Both the position numbers and the translations under genes were made by a program. A DNA stretch of 64,000 bases from Cannabis sativa. Its lineage: Eukaryota > Streptophyta > Magnoliopsida > Rosales > Cannabaceae. How positions within the stretch are numbered: position 1 is the first letter of the stretch; every line of letters starts with the position of its first letter. Below, piece by piece: positions 47,901 to 64,000 of the stretch. The notes beneath the pieces are model-generated. The model was not told where the DNA came from. It saw nothing but the letters and a program-made list of their open reading frames with translations, and did not search any database. Location: contig NC_083601.1 in the NCBI RefSeq assembly GCF_029168945.1, positions 20,240,160 through 20,304,159 on the forward strand, given 5' to 3'.

Positions 47901-49122
47901 TGTCGTAGATTGGTAAAAACATTCTTGTCCATGACTATGTTTTAATCTGTTTGTGGCACTCAAAAAGTACTGATTTCATGCTTCTCTTTTTTTTTTCTGC
48001 TTTTGTTTCATCTGTCCACTCTCCCTGGCTACAGTTTCTTCATGAACGTGTATATGAAAGTGTATTAGATCAACTGGTTGGAGTTTACAAACAAGTGAAA
48101 ATTGGAGATCCTTTGGAGGAAGGAACCCTTGTTGGTCCACTACATACGCAAGGTTCTAGGGAAAATTATGTGAAGGGGATTTCAACCATAAAATCTCAGG
48201 CATGTATAGTATGCTTTATGACTAATTTAAAGTCTGGATGTCTCTGGCTCTTAGAATTGTTAAACTTTTGGTCAAATGTTTTGAGACAAGTATTTACTTT
48301 CCTAGTGTTTACTTTACTTGTATATGCAGGGAGGGAAAATCCTCACAGGTGGATCAATTGTAGAGTCAGAGGGGAATTTTGTAGAACCGACAATTGTTGA
48401 GATTTCATCTAGTGCTTCTGTAGTGAAAGAAGAACTATTTGCTCCAGTTCTATATGTTATGAAAATTAAGGTACCATATATTCTTGAACCTTTTTGTTTA
48501 CTGTCACCAATGAGCTGTTTCTCTGATGCGATCACAAATTTGTCTTTCATAATTTGCAGTCTCTGGAAGAAGCAATTGAATTAAACAATTCTGTGCCACA
48601 AGGATTGAGTAGTTCAATCTTTACTAGCAGGCCAGAAGCTATCTTTAAATGGATTGGGTAAGTCATAACCTCCTTAAAATGCCTCAAGAGAAACTGGAAT
48701 TGTGTATTGTCTGCAATCCAACACTGCCATTGAGATTCCCATTTTATCAATACAAGTTGATTCAGAACTACTTTGTTCATATCTCATGTATTTCAATTTT
48801 ACACAGGCCTCGTGGAAGTGATTGTGGCATAGTAAATGTAAACATACCAACTAATGGAGCTGAGATAGGCGGTGCCTTCGGTGGAGAGAAGGCAACCGGT
48901 GGCGGCCGAGAAGCAGGGAGTGACTCTTGGAAGCAATACATGCGACGTTCAACTTGGTAAGTTTTTTGTACAGCTCAAAGTTTGCTGGTGAAAAACATAG
49001 TCATATGAAATTGTCTGTAACACAAAACACTAAAAAAACTACTTACATTACTATTTTTTTTTTACAGCACGATCAATTATGGAAGTGAACTACCTTTGGC
49101 TCAAGGCATAAATTTTGGCTAG
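44974..49122 (+). CDS. ALDH7B4: Aldehyde dehydrogenase family 7 (antiquitin-like)
   Basis: Fourteen exons: 44974-45108, 45289-45375, 45474-45605, 46340-46412, 46613-46635, 46750-46813, 47090-47135, 47305-47485, 47736-47912, 48035-48199, 48330-48470, 48560-48657, 48807-48956, 49068-49122. All phases agree, giving 508 aa, the usual family length. The enzyme oxidises aldehydes such as aminoadipate semialdehyde with NAD+ and is stress-responsive in plants. Motifs: ITAFNFPCA (cofactor region), FTGSSKVG, general base Glu266 in LELSGNNA, nucleophile Cys300 in [10 protein letters not shown], and a C-terminal [20 protein letters not shown] block. Intron 10 starts with GC rather than GT. Intron 3 holds a Mutator-type MITE. 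It appears functional. Confidence 0.96.
45648..46165 (+). repeat. Three copies of a roughly 40-bp repeat in ALDH7 intron 3
   Basis: The phrase attatggtaaaagtgttttc followed by cttgtc occurs at about 45649, 46082 and 46126. The MITE at 45716-46080 sits between the first and second copies, its target duplication taken from this motif. Confidence 0.7.
45716..46080. mobile_element. Mutator-type MITE in ALDH7 intron 3
   Basis: The 11-bp direct repeat tattatggtaa lies at 45705-45715 and 46081-46091. Inverted ends ggatatttgcggcgaaacc and gtttcgtcacaaatatcc extend inward for about 120 bases. 365 bp, no coding capacity. The termini resemble the larger element at 5131-6360 (tttgcggc-aaa core), suggesting one family. 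Confidence 0.83.
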
Positions 49123-51714
49123 GGAATTAGTAGTCAAGGTCACAGCCCGGCCCTCTGCATCGACATACCTTGCCAGCTTGGATCTTTAACTTCCTATCTC
49201 AGTAGTCAATAATAAAAGTTTCCCTAATGAACTCTCGTCTTTAATTTCCTAGGTAGTAAATGAAATAAAAAGTAGTTTTTACTTGAGTTTCACTGTGTTG
49301 GTTTTGGTAATGGTAGACCCAACATGAGTTTGACCCTGCTAGAGTTAAACTTTGACTACTCATAGAAAGAGGTTAATATTCTGCATGTGAGTCTGTCATC
49401 GATGTGGGACCATCGAGGTGTTTGAATATCAGAGATACTACTTCTGCAATTATATCAGTGTTATTTTTCTACCAAATTTTGTTTGGCTTGCATTACATTT
49501 AATATTTATTAATTGTATTTGACCGTCACTAACAATTTAGTCCATTTTAAAAAAAAATATATATTAACAATTTAGTAAAGTATGACATAATACGTAAGCA
49601 CCGAAAGCAAAAACACAAAGGACAAACATAAATTAGGTTAAATTAATTTACATATATTGTTCATGCAGACACATTATAAAAATGCATGATAATAAGAGAA
49701 AAAGTGAAGGGAGTGGAAAATATATTTCGTTTTTTTTTTTTTTTTTTTTGAGAAGAAGCTTGCTTGATTATTATATAGAAAAATTTCAGTTCTCCTTTAA
49801 AAAATAAATAAATAAAATTGCCCTTAAAATATCTAAATTTTGTGTTTACTTACGTATAAATATTAAAATAAAAATTGCACTAAGCTGTTAATTTTTCTTT
49901 CATTATGTTATGTAGGTACATCTTTAAAAGAAATTGTGTACGTAGGTACCAATCTTACACTCAATAAGAAAATTTGGGACTGAAATATTTAAATTTTGTG
50001 TTTATATATAGTTAAATACCATTTATTTTGATAGTAAAGTAACGAAATGTTAAAAATTATTATTATTAATTTATTATTGTTATTTCTTGAATTTTATAAT
50101 AATTTTAAATTTTTTTCTGTAAGGAATCTTAAAATTAACTTAATAAAACTAAAATAGAAATTCAACGATAAAACTAATTATTTTTCTTCAAATTCTTTTA
50201 TTTATATTTTTCTTGTAGCTCACATCCCTTCTTTCTTCTTCTATTTTTTTTTTTCTTTAGGATAAGTTATGTTTTTGGATTTTTTTGTTTACACTTCAAA
50301 TAATTAAAATAATTTATTTTTTTTATTTTTACAGAATTACACACATAGACTCTTATAGCAACTAACGGAAAAACTTAAATCGCAACCAAAATCCGTATAG
50401 CAATTTAAAAAAAAAAATTAAAAAATAGTTGATGAAGTAATTCTCCTATTTTTTTAATCTTTAAATCAATTAAAATTTATTTAATTAGTATTTATATTTT
50501 AGTTGTTTTTAAAATTTACTATTTTTTTGAAATGCAATTTTAAATTTATTTAATTGTGGACTGGCAACCAAACACAAAATTTAGACATTTTAGAGGCAAA
50601 TTTTCTGATCTAATATAAAACTTAACCGTTGGCATCTACCGAATATAGAAAAAAAGGTACCATTTTAATATTTTACAGCAATTTTTTTAATATATACTTA
50701 TCCAATTATCCGAATATAAAATTTAAGTATTTTTTCAAGTATTTCCCTTATTAATTTAGTAGTTACAAGTTACAATACCTTGCCAAATTGATAATTTCTC
50801 AAAGAAGAAGAAAGAAAACCTTTGGACCCTGGTCTTGATTTCGATAATAATCTCAAATCTCAATGTTGTTTCATGTTAGTTGCCCCACATTAAAAAAAAA
50901 AATAAATGAATAATAAAATTTAGCCTTTTTTTTTTTGGCTAGATATATCCAGAAACTTCTGTCTAAGATGCACAAGCAAATAGTGCGGCTAATCAAATTG
51001 TCTCCATCTCCATACATTTGCTTTTCACCGTAATTTTATTTTTTTTCCTATGGTGAAAAAAACCCAACAATATTTCTGAGAATGTTCTCAGCAATTTCAT
51101 TCTGTGTCACCATCTTTGGTTTATTTATTGCAGCTTCAAAATATCTTTCTTCAAAATCTATTTACCAAATGGCTATTTCTCATTACAGTACATTTCCTAA
51201 AACACCTCAAAACCACCTAATTATACCATAACAATTGTGAGTGAGAGAAAATAACGCACTTAATATTCTTTTATTCTATTCTTTATTCGTATCTGTATAT
51301 GCTTTCCTTAAATAAAAAACGATAATTATTAGTATTAAATTACTTGAAGGGCCAGCCCGAATCATTAATTTGCTTACTTGTATTTGTACACTATTATTTA
51401 TAATAATAAAAACAATTTGACCATTTGAAACAGTGAGTAGTGACACACTAAAACTAGAACAGGACAATTTGAATGAATAAAATTTTGAATTAATATACAG
51501 TACAAAACTGATTTTAAAGAAAAACACCATTGAAATTGAGCACTTCAACGTATGAGAATTTTATTATAATAAAAGATATTATTTACAATGCAAAGTTCAT
51601 CAGATAAACTTAGTATTAATCTAACAAAAGAGAAAGAAAAAAAAGAACAAGAAAAACAGAGTTCCCCTGTTTGATACTATGAGTTGAATGAATCTGTAGA
51701 TTGGTGAGGATTCT
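49123..51714. other. AT-rich intergenic DNA
   Basis: ALDH7 3' UTR to about 49260, then over 2 kb of AT-rich sequence with poly-T runs and no recognised gene or terminal repeats. The region just left of 51715 should hold the 3' UTR of the DUF1677 gene. Confidence 0.45.
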
Positions 51715-52203
51715 TCAGCTAGATAGAGAAGAAAAGCAACTACCGGAACGAACCAGAGAAGGGGTCGAAACCCTTTTGACAGTTTCGAGAGAGCTACTTG
51801 AATTGGAACGAAGCGCTCTTGGGGAATCCAAACTCCGGCGTAAAATCTTTCCGATGGCGAAGATTGGGTGCTCTGTTTCTTTGTGATGAGGATTCGATGA
51901 ACGAAACTTCTTACAGAAAGTTATATGGCGATTGAGAGCTTCTTCTGTTGTGATGAGCCTATCTGACCTGAGGACTTCGTCTTTGACCGCCTCAACGCAA
52001 AGTCCGCATATCCAACGGCCCTGGTACCGTTCTCGGACGCGTGAGATGTACGCGGGAGTACACTCTTCTGTGAAGCCACAAGAGTAGCATTTTACGCATT
52101 CAACCTCGAGCTGGAGGGCTCCTTTGGTTGTTGTGTTGCCTGTGCTTGTGGATTCTGAACCTGTAATCACCATTTGTTTGTAACCAGACACCATTGAGCT
52201 CAT
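51715..52203 (-). CDS. DUF1677 family plant protein
   Basis: Single exon on -, 162 aa. The conserved core (about residues 33-105) has a cysteine-rich VECVKCYSCGFTEECTPAYI stretch (Cys36, 39, 42, 48), then GRWICGLCVEAVKDEV (Cys66, 69), a likely metal-binding arrangement. The C-terminus is Ser-rich and probably disordered. The family is plant-specific and its function is unknown. I chose the ATG at 52203 (MSSMVSGYKQ) because the 36 codons upstream in the same frame run through a CT-rich leader with a TATA-like atatatataa at 52271-52280, which must be promoter rather than protein. Intact. Confidence 0.9.
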   Translation of the reverse strand: MSSMVSGYKQMVITGSESTSTGNTTTKGALQLEVECVKCYSCGFTEECTPAYISRVRERYQGRWICGLCVEAVKDEVLRSDRLITTEEALNRHITFCKKFRSSNPHHKETEHPIFAIGKILRRSLDSPRALRSNSSSSLETVKRVSTPSLVRSGSCFSSLSS

Positions 52204-53266
52204 TTTCTCTCTCTCTCTTTCTCTCTCTTGCTTTGCTCTGTGTGTTAGAGCAATAGATGAGTCATTCAAGATATATATAAGGTGGGTCCACGAATAATGA
52301 GTATTTTGCATTGCACTATTTTTTTTTTTTCTTATTTATTATTGTTATTATTATTTTTGTTTGTAATAAAATAAAAAGTGTCTCTATACATTATAGAAGG
52401 AGTTGTGGTTGTGCTGCATGGATTTTGTTTTTCACAATAATTTATGGACTTGTTCCTCTCTCCTCCGAATTTTCAGAACTCTTAATTAATTTGATTTTGA
52501 TTATTATTAAATTTACATATTCCTGATTCTTAGTATTGTACTAACTATTATTATAAAGGGGTAGTCATATCAATTTCCTTCTCTCATATTCCAATCATTG
52601 GCCGTGGATTTTAAACAAGAGGGCTAGTTGGGTCGGGTTGGGTGTGGTTGGGTTGGGTTAGGTAACTTGAGTTATGGTGAAGGAAAGGCTGCAGAGCATG
52701 ATGACTAAATCAACTATTGAAGAGGGTGACAGTATATGACTAAATGTGTCAGTCATTGATGGATCCATATTTGAGTATTGATATCTACCACACAATGAAA
52801 TTTCTTAAGTTGATCAGGTTGATTTTTGACTCATCCAAATAGGTTAAGCCTTATCCTAGACAAGAGACCACTCAAAATCAAAATGAAAAACACTTGCAAA
52901 GAATTTAGCTTTTCTTTTATGAAAGACAATATCTTTTTTGTGTATGATTAATGAAAACGAGAGTTAATATTTCAGATATATTTCAGTGAAAAAAGTAAGG
53001 TAGCCAAACCAATCACGTTTAATACATATACACAACAACATTTAATTGTTTATAGTATAATAGTAACATGTAATGTTTTAATGTTTCTGCATCATTTTGC
53101 AGTTGCTTACATCTGCTATTTTGTTTTCAGTATGGGGGCTTTATTTCATTAAACTTAGTTTAGATTCATAGAAAACTCACACTAGAAAATCTAGAGATTT
53201 TCATTCTCTATAGTCACATTTTTTCCACCGCTTGATCATTGTGTGGCCGTACCACCAAAGCCGTCC
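52204..53266. other. Shared intergenic region between divergent genes
   Basis: Promoter region for the DUF1677 gene (-) and the strictosidine synthase-like gene (+). The CT microsatellite at 52205-52230 is in the DUF1677 leader, and a TATA-like atatatataa lies at 52271-52280. The remainder is AT-rich without features. Confidence 0.5.
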
Positions 53267-55827
53267 ATGGCTTTGCTAACCTCAAAACAAGCTGCGCAAG
53301 CATTTTCAAGCTTTCTCTTAGCTTGTTTGCTAGCTTTTACAGTTCAAGTTTTTCTCTTCTCTCCAATATCTCCTGACTCACTTAAACTTCCTTCAACAAC
53401 ATCTTTGGCTTCCATTTTTCCTCCAAATAACAAACTACAGGTCAAAATTCATTCATGTCACATGGATTGGACACTTGAACATGCACATTTTTCTAAATCT
53501 TTCAAAAGGGTTATCATCTAATTTGGTTTTACTTTTTTCTGAATTATGTCTCACTAGGAAGTAAGTAAACTTGGAGAAGGGTTTCTTGAGAGACCGGAAG
53601 ATGTTGCTGTGGATAAAGAAGGCATAATTTATACAGCTACAAGAGATGGTTGGATAAAAAGAATGCACAAAAATGGCTCCTGGGAAAACTGGAAGATGTT
53701 AGGTGGTCATACTCTTCTGGGAATTACTACAACAAAAGAAGGTGATCTTCTTGTATGTGATACAGAAAAGGTAGAGAAAGATCACTCTTTTATTTTATTT
53801 TATTTTTTTCTTATTCAAGAATTTAAACCATTTCTGGTTTTCCTTGATTTTCAGGGTTTGCTTAAGGTTGGTGAAAATGGCGTATTAGTAGTCACTTCAC
53901 ATGTTAACGGGTCCAAAATAAGGTAAGTGAATACGCATGATATGTACAAAAAGTCTACTAAAGCATAGTACCATTGTTTACATATGCAACTAAATCAGAC
54001 AAGCCAATTTAGGGAGGTACTTCCGAAAGAGTTATGGCGTCTCTAAAACTAAACAGAGTGTTTCAAACAATCAGCAGACATTTTTGCCCTTATCAGTAAA
54101 CGACAACCGAGCTTTACTCGTTTCTTGTCTTTATAATATGAAATAGTAGTTCTTTTGGCCAATGCTATAGATAAAACTCTGCCTCCTTATCATGGAATGA
54201 GTAAGAAGTGAAACTCTATTTGAACAAGTTAAGATGTGTGTGTGTGAGAGAGAAATAGTAAGTAAGAGTCTTTAAAGCTATCCAAGAATAGAAAACGACA
54301 CAACTAAACCGCGTGATCAATTGATATGATCCATGTGCAAGCCATGCCAAATTCTTATTATACGACACACAACAATAGGGCCAATCGCAATTTGGAGGTG
54401 TTGTTGGGACCTGCAGCCCTCCTTAGCTAATAATAAGACCTTAAAAGGGAATCTTTTTTATTTATTTAATTTTTTTTGGGGTAGGGACCGATTACTACTG
54501 CTATAGATACATCATGGTTTGATGTCGTTTTTCTCCTTTAGTACTTTTCTATACACGTGTGTAGTTGGAGTTTTTTGCTCTTGAGTTTTTAGTTTCTCAT
54601 TTTATCTAGTAGACTACATTAAATTTAAACAAACACTCTTCAACTTGGCAAATCCTGGGGCCGGAGATGTAACACTCTTTTTGTTTTCTATAGTAGTTGG
54701 GACCATGATTGTTTTATAGAGCTATCAAAAAACCACTCTGCGGCCACAGGGTTTATCAGGGAAAATTCTTATGTTAATGATCCAAAATCGTACATATACA
54801 TATACACTTTGAGTCTATTTAAACAATGTAAGGGAAAGAAATGGTAATGTAAAAAAGTAAATAAAATTATCAGCATATTAGCCTGCAAAGTTTGAGATTT
54901 TGGTTTGTTTTAATTAGATTTGCAGATGATGTGATCGAAGCATCCGACGGTAGTGTGTATTTCAGTGTTGCATCAACCAAGTTTGGACTCCATAACTGGT
55001 ATCTAGATGTGCTTGAGGCAAAACCACATGGGCAATTGCTCAAGTACGATCCATCATCAAAGGAAACTTCAGTTATACTTGATGATTTGGGGTTTGCTAA
55101 TGGTGTTGCTCTCTCAAAGGACCAAGATTATCTGGTGGTCTGTGAATCATGGAAGTAAGTCACATGGTAAAATTGTTACATGAACACTAGTAAATGAATA
55201 AGAAGACTAAACATGTACCATGCTGTCATGTCACAATAAGTAAATGATTGTTTCATTGATAATGATGTATGATCATTTTTGGTCATACTAAAATTCAAGA
55301 GAGGACTGCTTTGTTTACCTAATGATACGTTGTCGTTTTTGTGACCAGATTCAGGTGCCTTAAGTACTGGCTCAAGGGAGAGAACAAAGGAAAAACTGAT
55401 ATTTTCATTGAAAACCTTCCTGGTGGACCTGACAACATCAATCTTGCCCCAGACGGGTCTTTTTGGATCGCTTTAATTCAGGTAACATAAAACTATATAT
55501 TGAGCTTTTTAATTACCATCATAGTTGTGATGTGATTGTTTATGAAAAATGCAGGCTAGTAATGAAGGGCTGGAGTTTGTCCACAAGTTTAAGGCACTGA
55601 AGAAATTCATAGCAACGTTTCCAAAACTAGTAGAGCTAGTGAATGGCGCGGAGGGGAAAGCGACGGTGGTGAATGTGGCTGCTGATGGAAAGATTAGGAA
55701 GAAATTTGATGATTTAGAAGGAAAGGTGATGAGGTTTGTTACAACAGCTATTGAGTTTGAGGATCATCTTTACTTGGGAAGCCTCAGTTCCAACTTCATT
55801 GGGAAGTTTCCACTCAAAACTGCTTAG
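53267..55827 (+). CDS. Strictosidine synthase-like (SSL / APMAP-type) protein
   Basis: Exons 53267-53440, 53558-53770, 53855-53922, 54918-55154, 55349-55481, 55555-55827. Phases agree, giving 365 aa. Residues about 12-32 form a hydrophobic signal anchor. The rest is a six-bladed propeller of the SMP-30/strictosidine synthase class: LERPEDVAVDKEGIIYTATR, LLGITTTKEGDLLVCD, FADDVIEASDGSVYFSVAST and YLDVLEAKPHGQLLKYDP (the Str_synth domain), then FANGVALSKDQDYLVVCES and GGPDNINLAPDGSFWIALI. Most plant SSL proteins lack strictosidine synthase activity and their substrates are unknown, so alkaloid synthesis should not be inferred. I used the ATG at 53267; no in-frame ATG was seen before it. Intron 3 is about 1 kb. 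Confidence 0.92.
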
Positions 55828-56652
55828 TGTGGATTTTGCTGTATGAAATTAAATGGAGACCACTAGGAGTCTAAAAAGACACACCATGTAATATTGATGG
55901 AGAAGGAGACTATGTACTGAATTGGGGCTTGTGGCTCGTTTGGCATGTAAAACTGTATTAGATTGGACTGAATTTTTGGTTAAGATTGCATTATATTATC
56001 TTAATATTATATTGTATGTGGTGCAGTATATAGCGTTATAATTTTATTATATAAAAAGAATAATATTATAATACTCCTAAAGTAAATATTTTTAGAAAAA
56101 TAATTCTAAAATAAAATGTGGAGTCCTCTAAAAAGTTCAGTTTTGTCCAATTATAGCATCTATAAATTAATAACTTCGATTAAGTTATACTTCTGTTTGT
56201 TTGGTTTCAACACTAGATCAAATTAATTGGCTAAATTTATAAAATAATAATTTTTCAGAAAAAAACAACCCGCAGTTAGTATATGAATTGATAATTGACT
56301 ATACACTAATGAGTAATGCACTCAATGTGTTTTCATAATTAATATCTTAATAAATAAATATTTACACTAATATATAAATTATTATTTTATATAAATTAAC
56401 AAAAGGTGAGTCTAATATAGACCTATTAGCCTGAATTGAGGAAATGTGAATCATCAACGTAATATTTAAAAATTAAAGTGCAGCAATGATTCGTTACATT
56501 TTCTTTATAAAGAGAAGAAAAATAAATTTTGGGAAACAAAAGTTTTGAAGTTAATTTCATGCACTATATGATAAGAACAGCCAGCTCCATTCAAAGCAGC
56601 AAAGTGTTTTACACTATTACCCTTCCTATAAAGAAATTAACAAAACCACAGC
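55828..56652. other. Intergenic DNA with a truncated Tourist-like MITE end
   Basis: 3' UTRs of two convergent genes and AT-rich DNA. ggctcgtttggcatgtaaaa at about 55932 and the following tgtattagattgga resemble one end of the MITEs at 4487 and 29511. No matching opposite end was found, so it is a fragment. Confidence 0.5.

Positions 56653-64000
<7,348 letters not shown>

Noticed and set aside
52204..52311. 36 extra N-terminal codons for the DUF1677 protein
   Set aside because: They cover a TATA-like site and CT-rich leader. The conserved protein starts at the ATG at 52203.
53243..53266. Upstream GTG start for the strictosidine synthase-like protein
   Set aside because: Plant nuclear genes rarely start with GTG, and an ATG at 53267 precedes the hydrophobic anchor.
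53267..55827. Reading the SSL gene as a true strictosidine synthase (alkaloid biosynthesis)
   Set aside because: Fold membership alone does not show the activity. The sequence fits the widespread APMAP/SSL group, and there are no alkaloid pathway neighbours.

Overview
This window looks like nuclear DNA of a flowering plant, most likely a eudicot. Genes are split by AT-rich GT-AG introns, intergenic DNA is AT-rich, and the transposons are plant types (Ty1/copia, Ty3/gypsy, LINE, Mutator-like, CACTA, MITEs). The species cannot be fixed from the sequence alone.

Layout. 1-4480: CACTA end abutting a decayed gypsy polyprotein. 4487-6360: a GC-minisatellite MITE next to a non-autonomous Mutator-like element with a perfect 10-bp target duplication. 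7258-7680: single-exon hybrid proline-rich / 8-cysteine secreted protein. 9590-18492: a complete 8.9-kb Mutator-like element bounded by a perfect 9-bp duplication, carrying an apparently intact Ulp1/DUF1985 gene (+) and a broken MuDR-type transposase (-). 18690-19767: two MITEs. 20229-22184: cytochrome P450 of the CYP72 clan. 22953-28428: a MITE split by a young copia element. 28429-31800: intergenic DNA with a Tourist-like MITE. 31810-40440: a decayed LINE split by a very young, open-frame copia element (34038-40179).

From 40.5 kb the window is gene-rich: methylthioribose-1-phosphate isomerase (41406-43663, +), family 7 aldehyde dehydrogenase (44974-49122, +), a DUF1677 protein (51715-52203, -), a strictosidine synthase-like protein (53267-55827, +) and a RECQL3-type DNA helicase running off the right edge (56653 to beyond 64000, -). 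These genes belong to unrelated pathways (methionine salvage, aldehyde detoxification, DNA repair and others) and show no operon-like logic.

The most striking observation is in the helicase gene. Its reading frame closes only if two tiny exons are used: 8 nt at 63383-63390 and 4 nt at 59110-59113. The 4-nt exon supplies the Gly-Met codon bases of the conserved FGMGID motif. The large helicase intron upstream of the 4-nt exon also holds two rearranged copies of the intron 7/exon 8 junction of the nearby aldehyde dehydrogenase gene.
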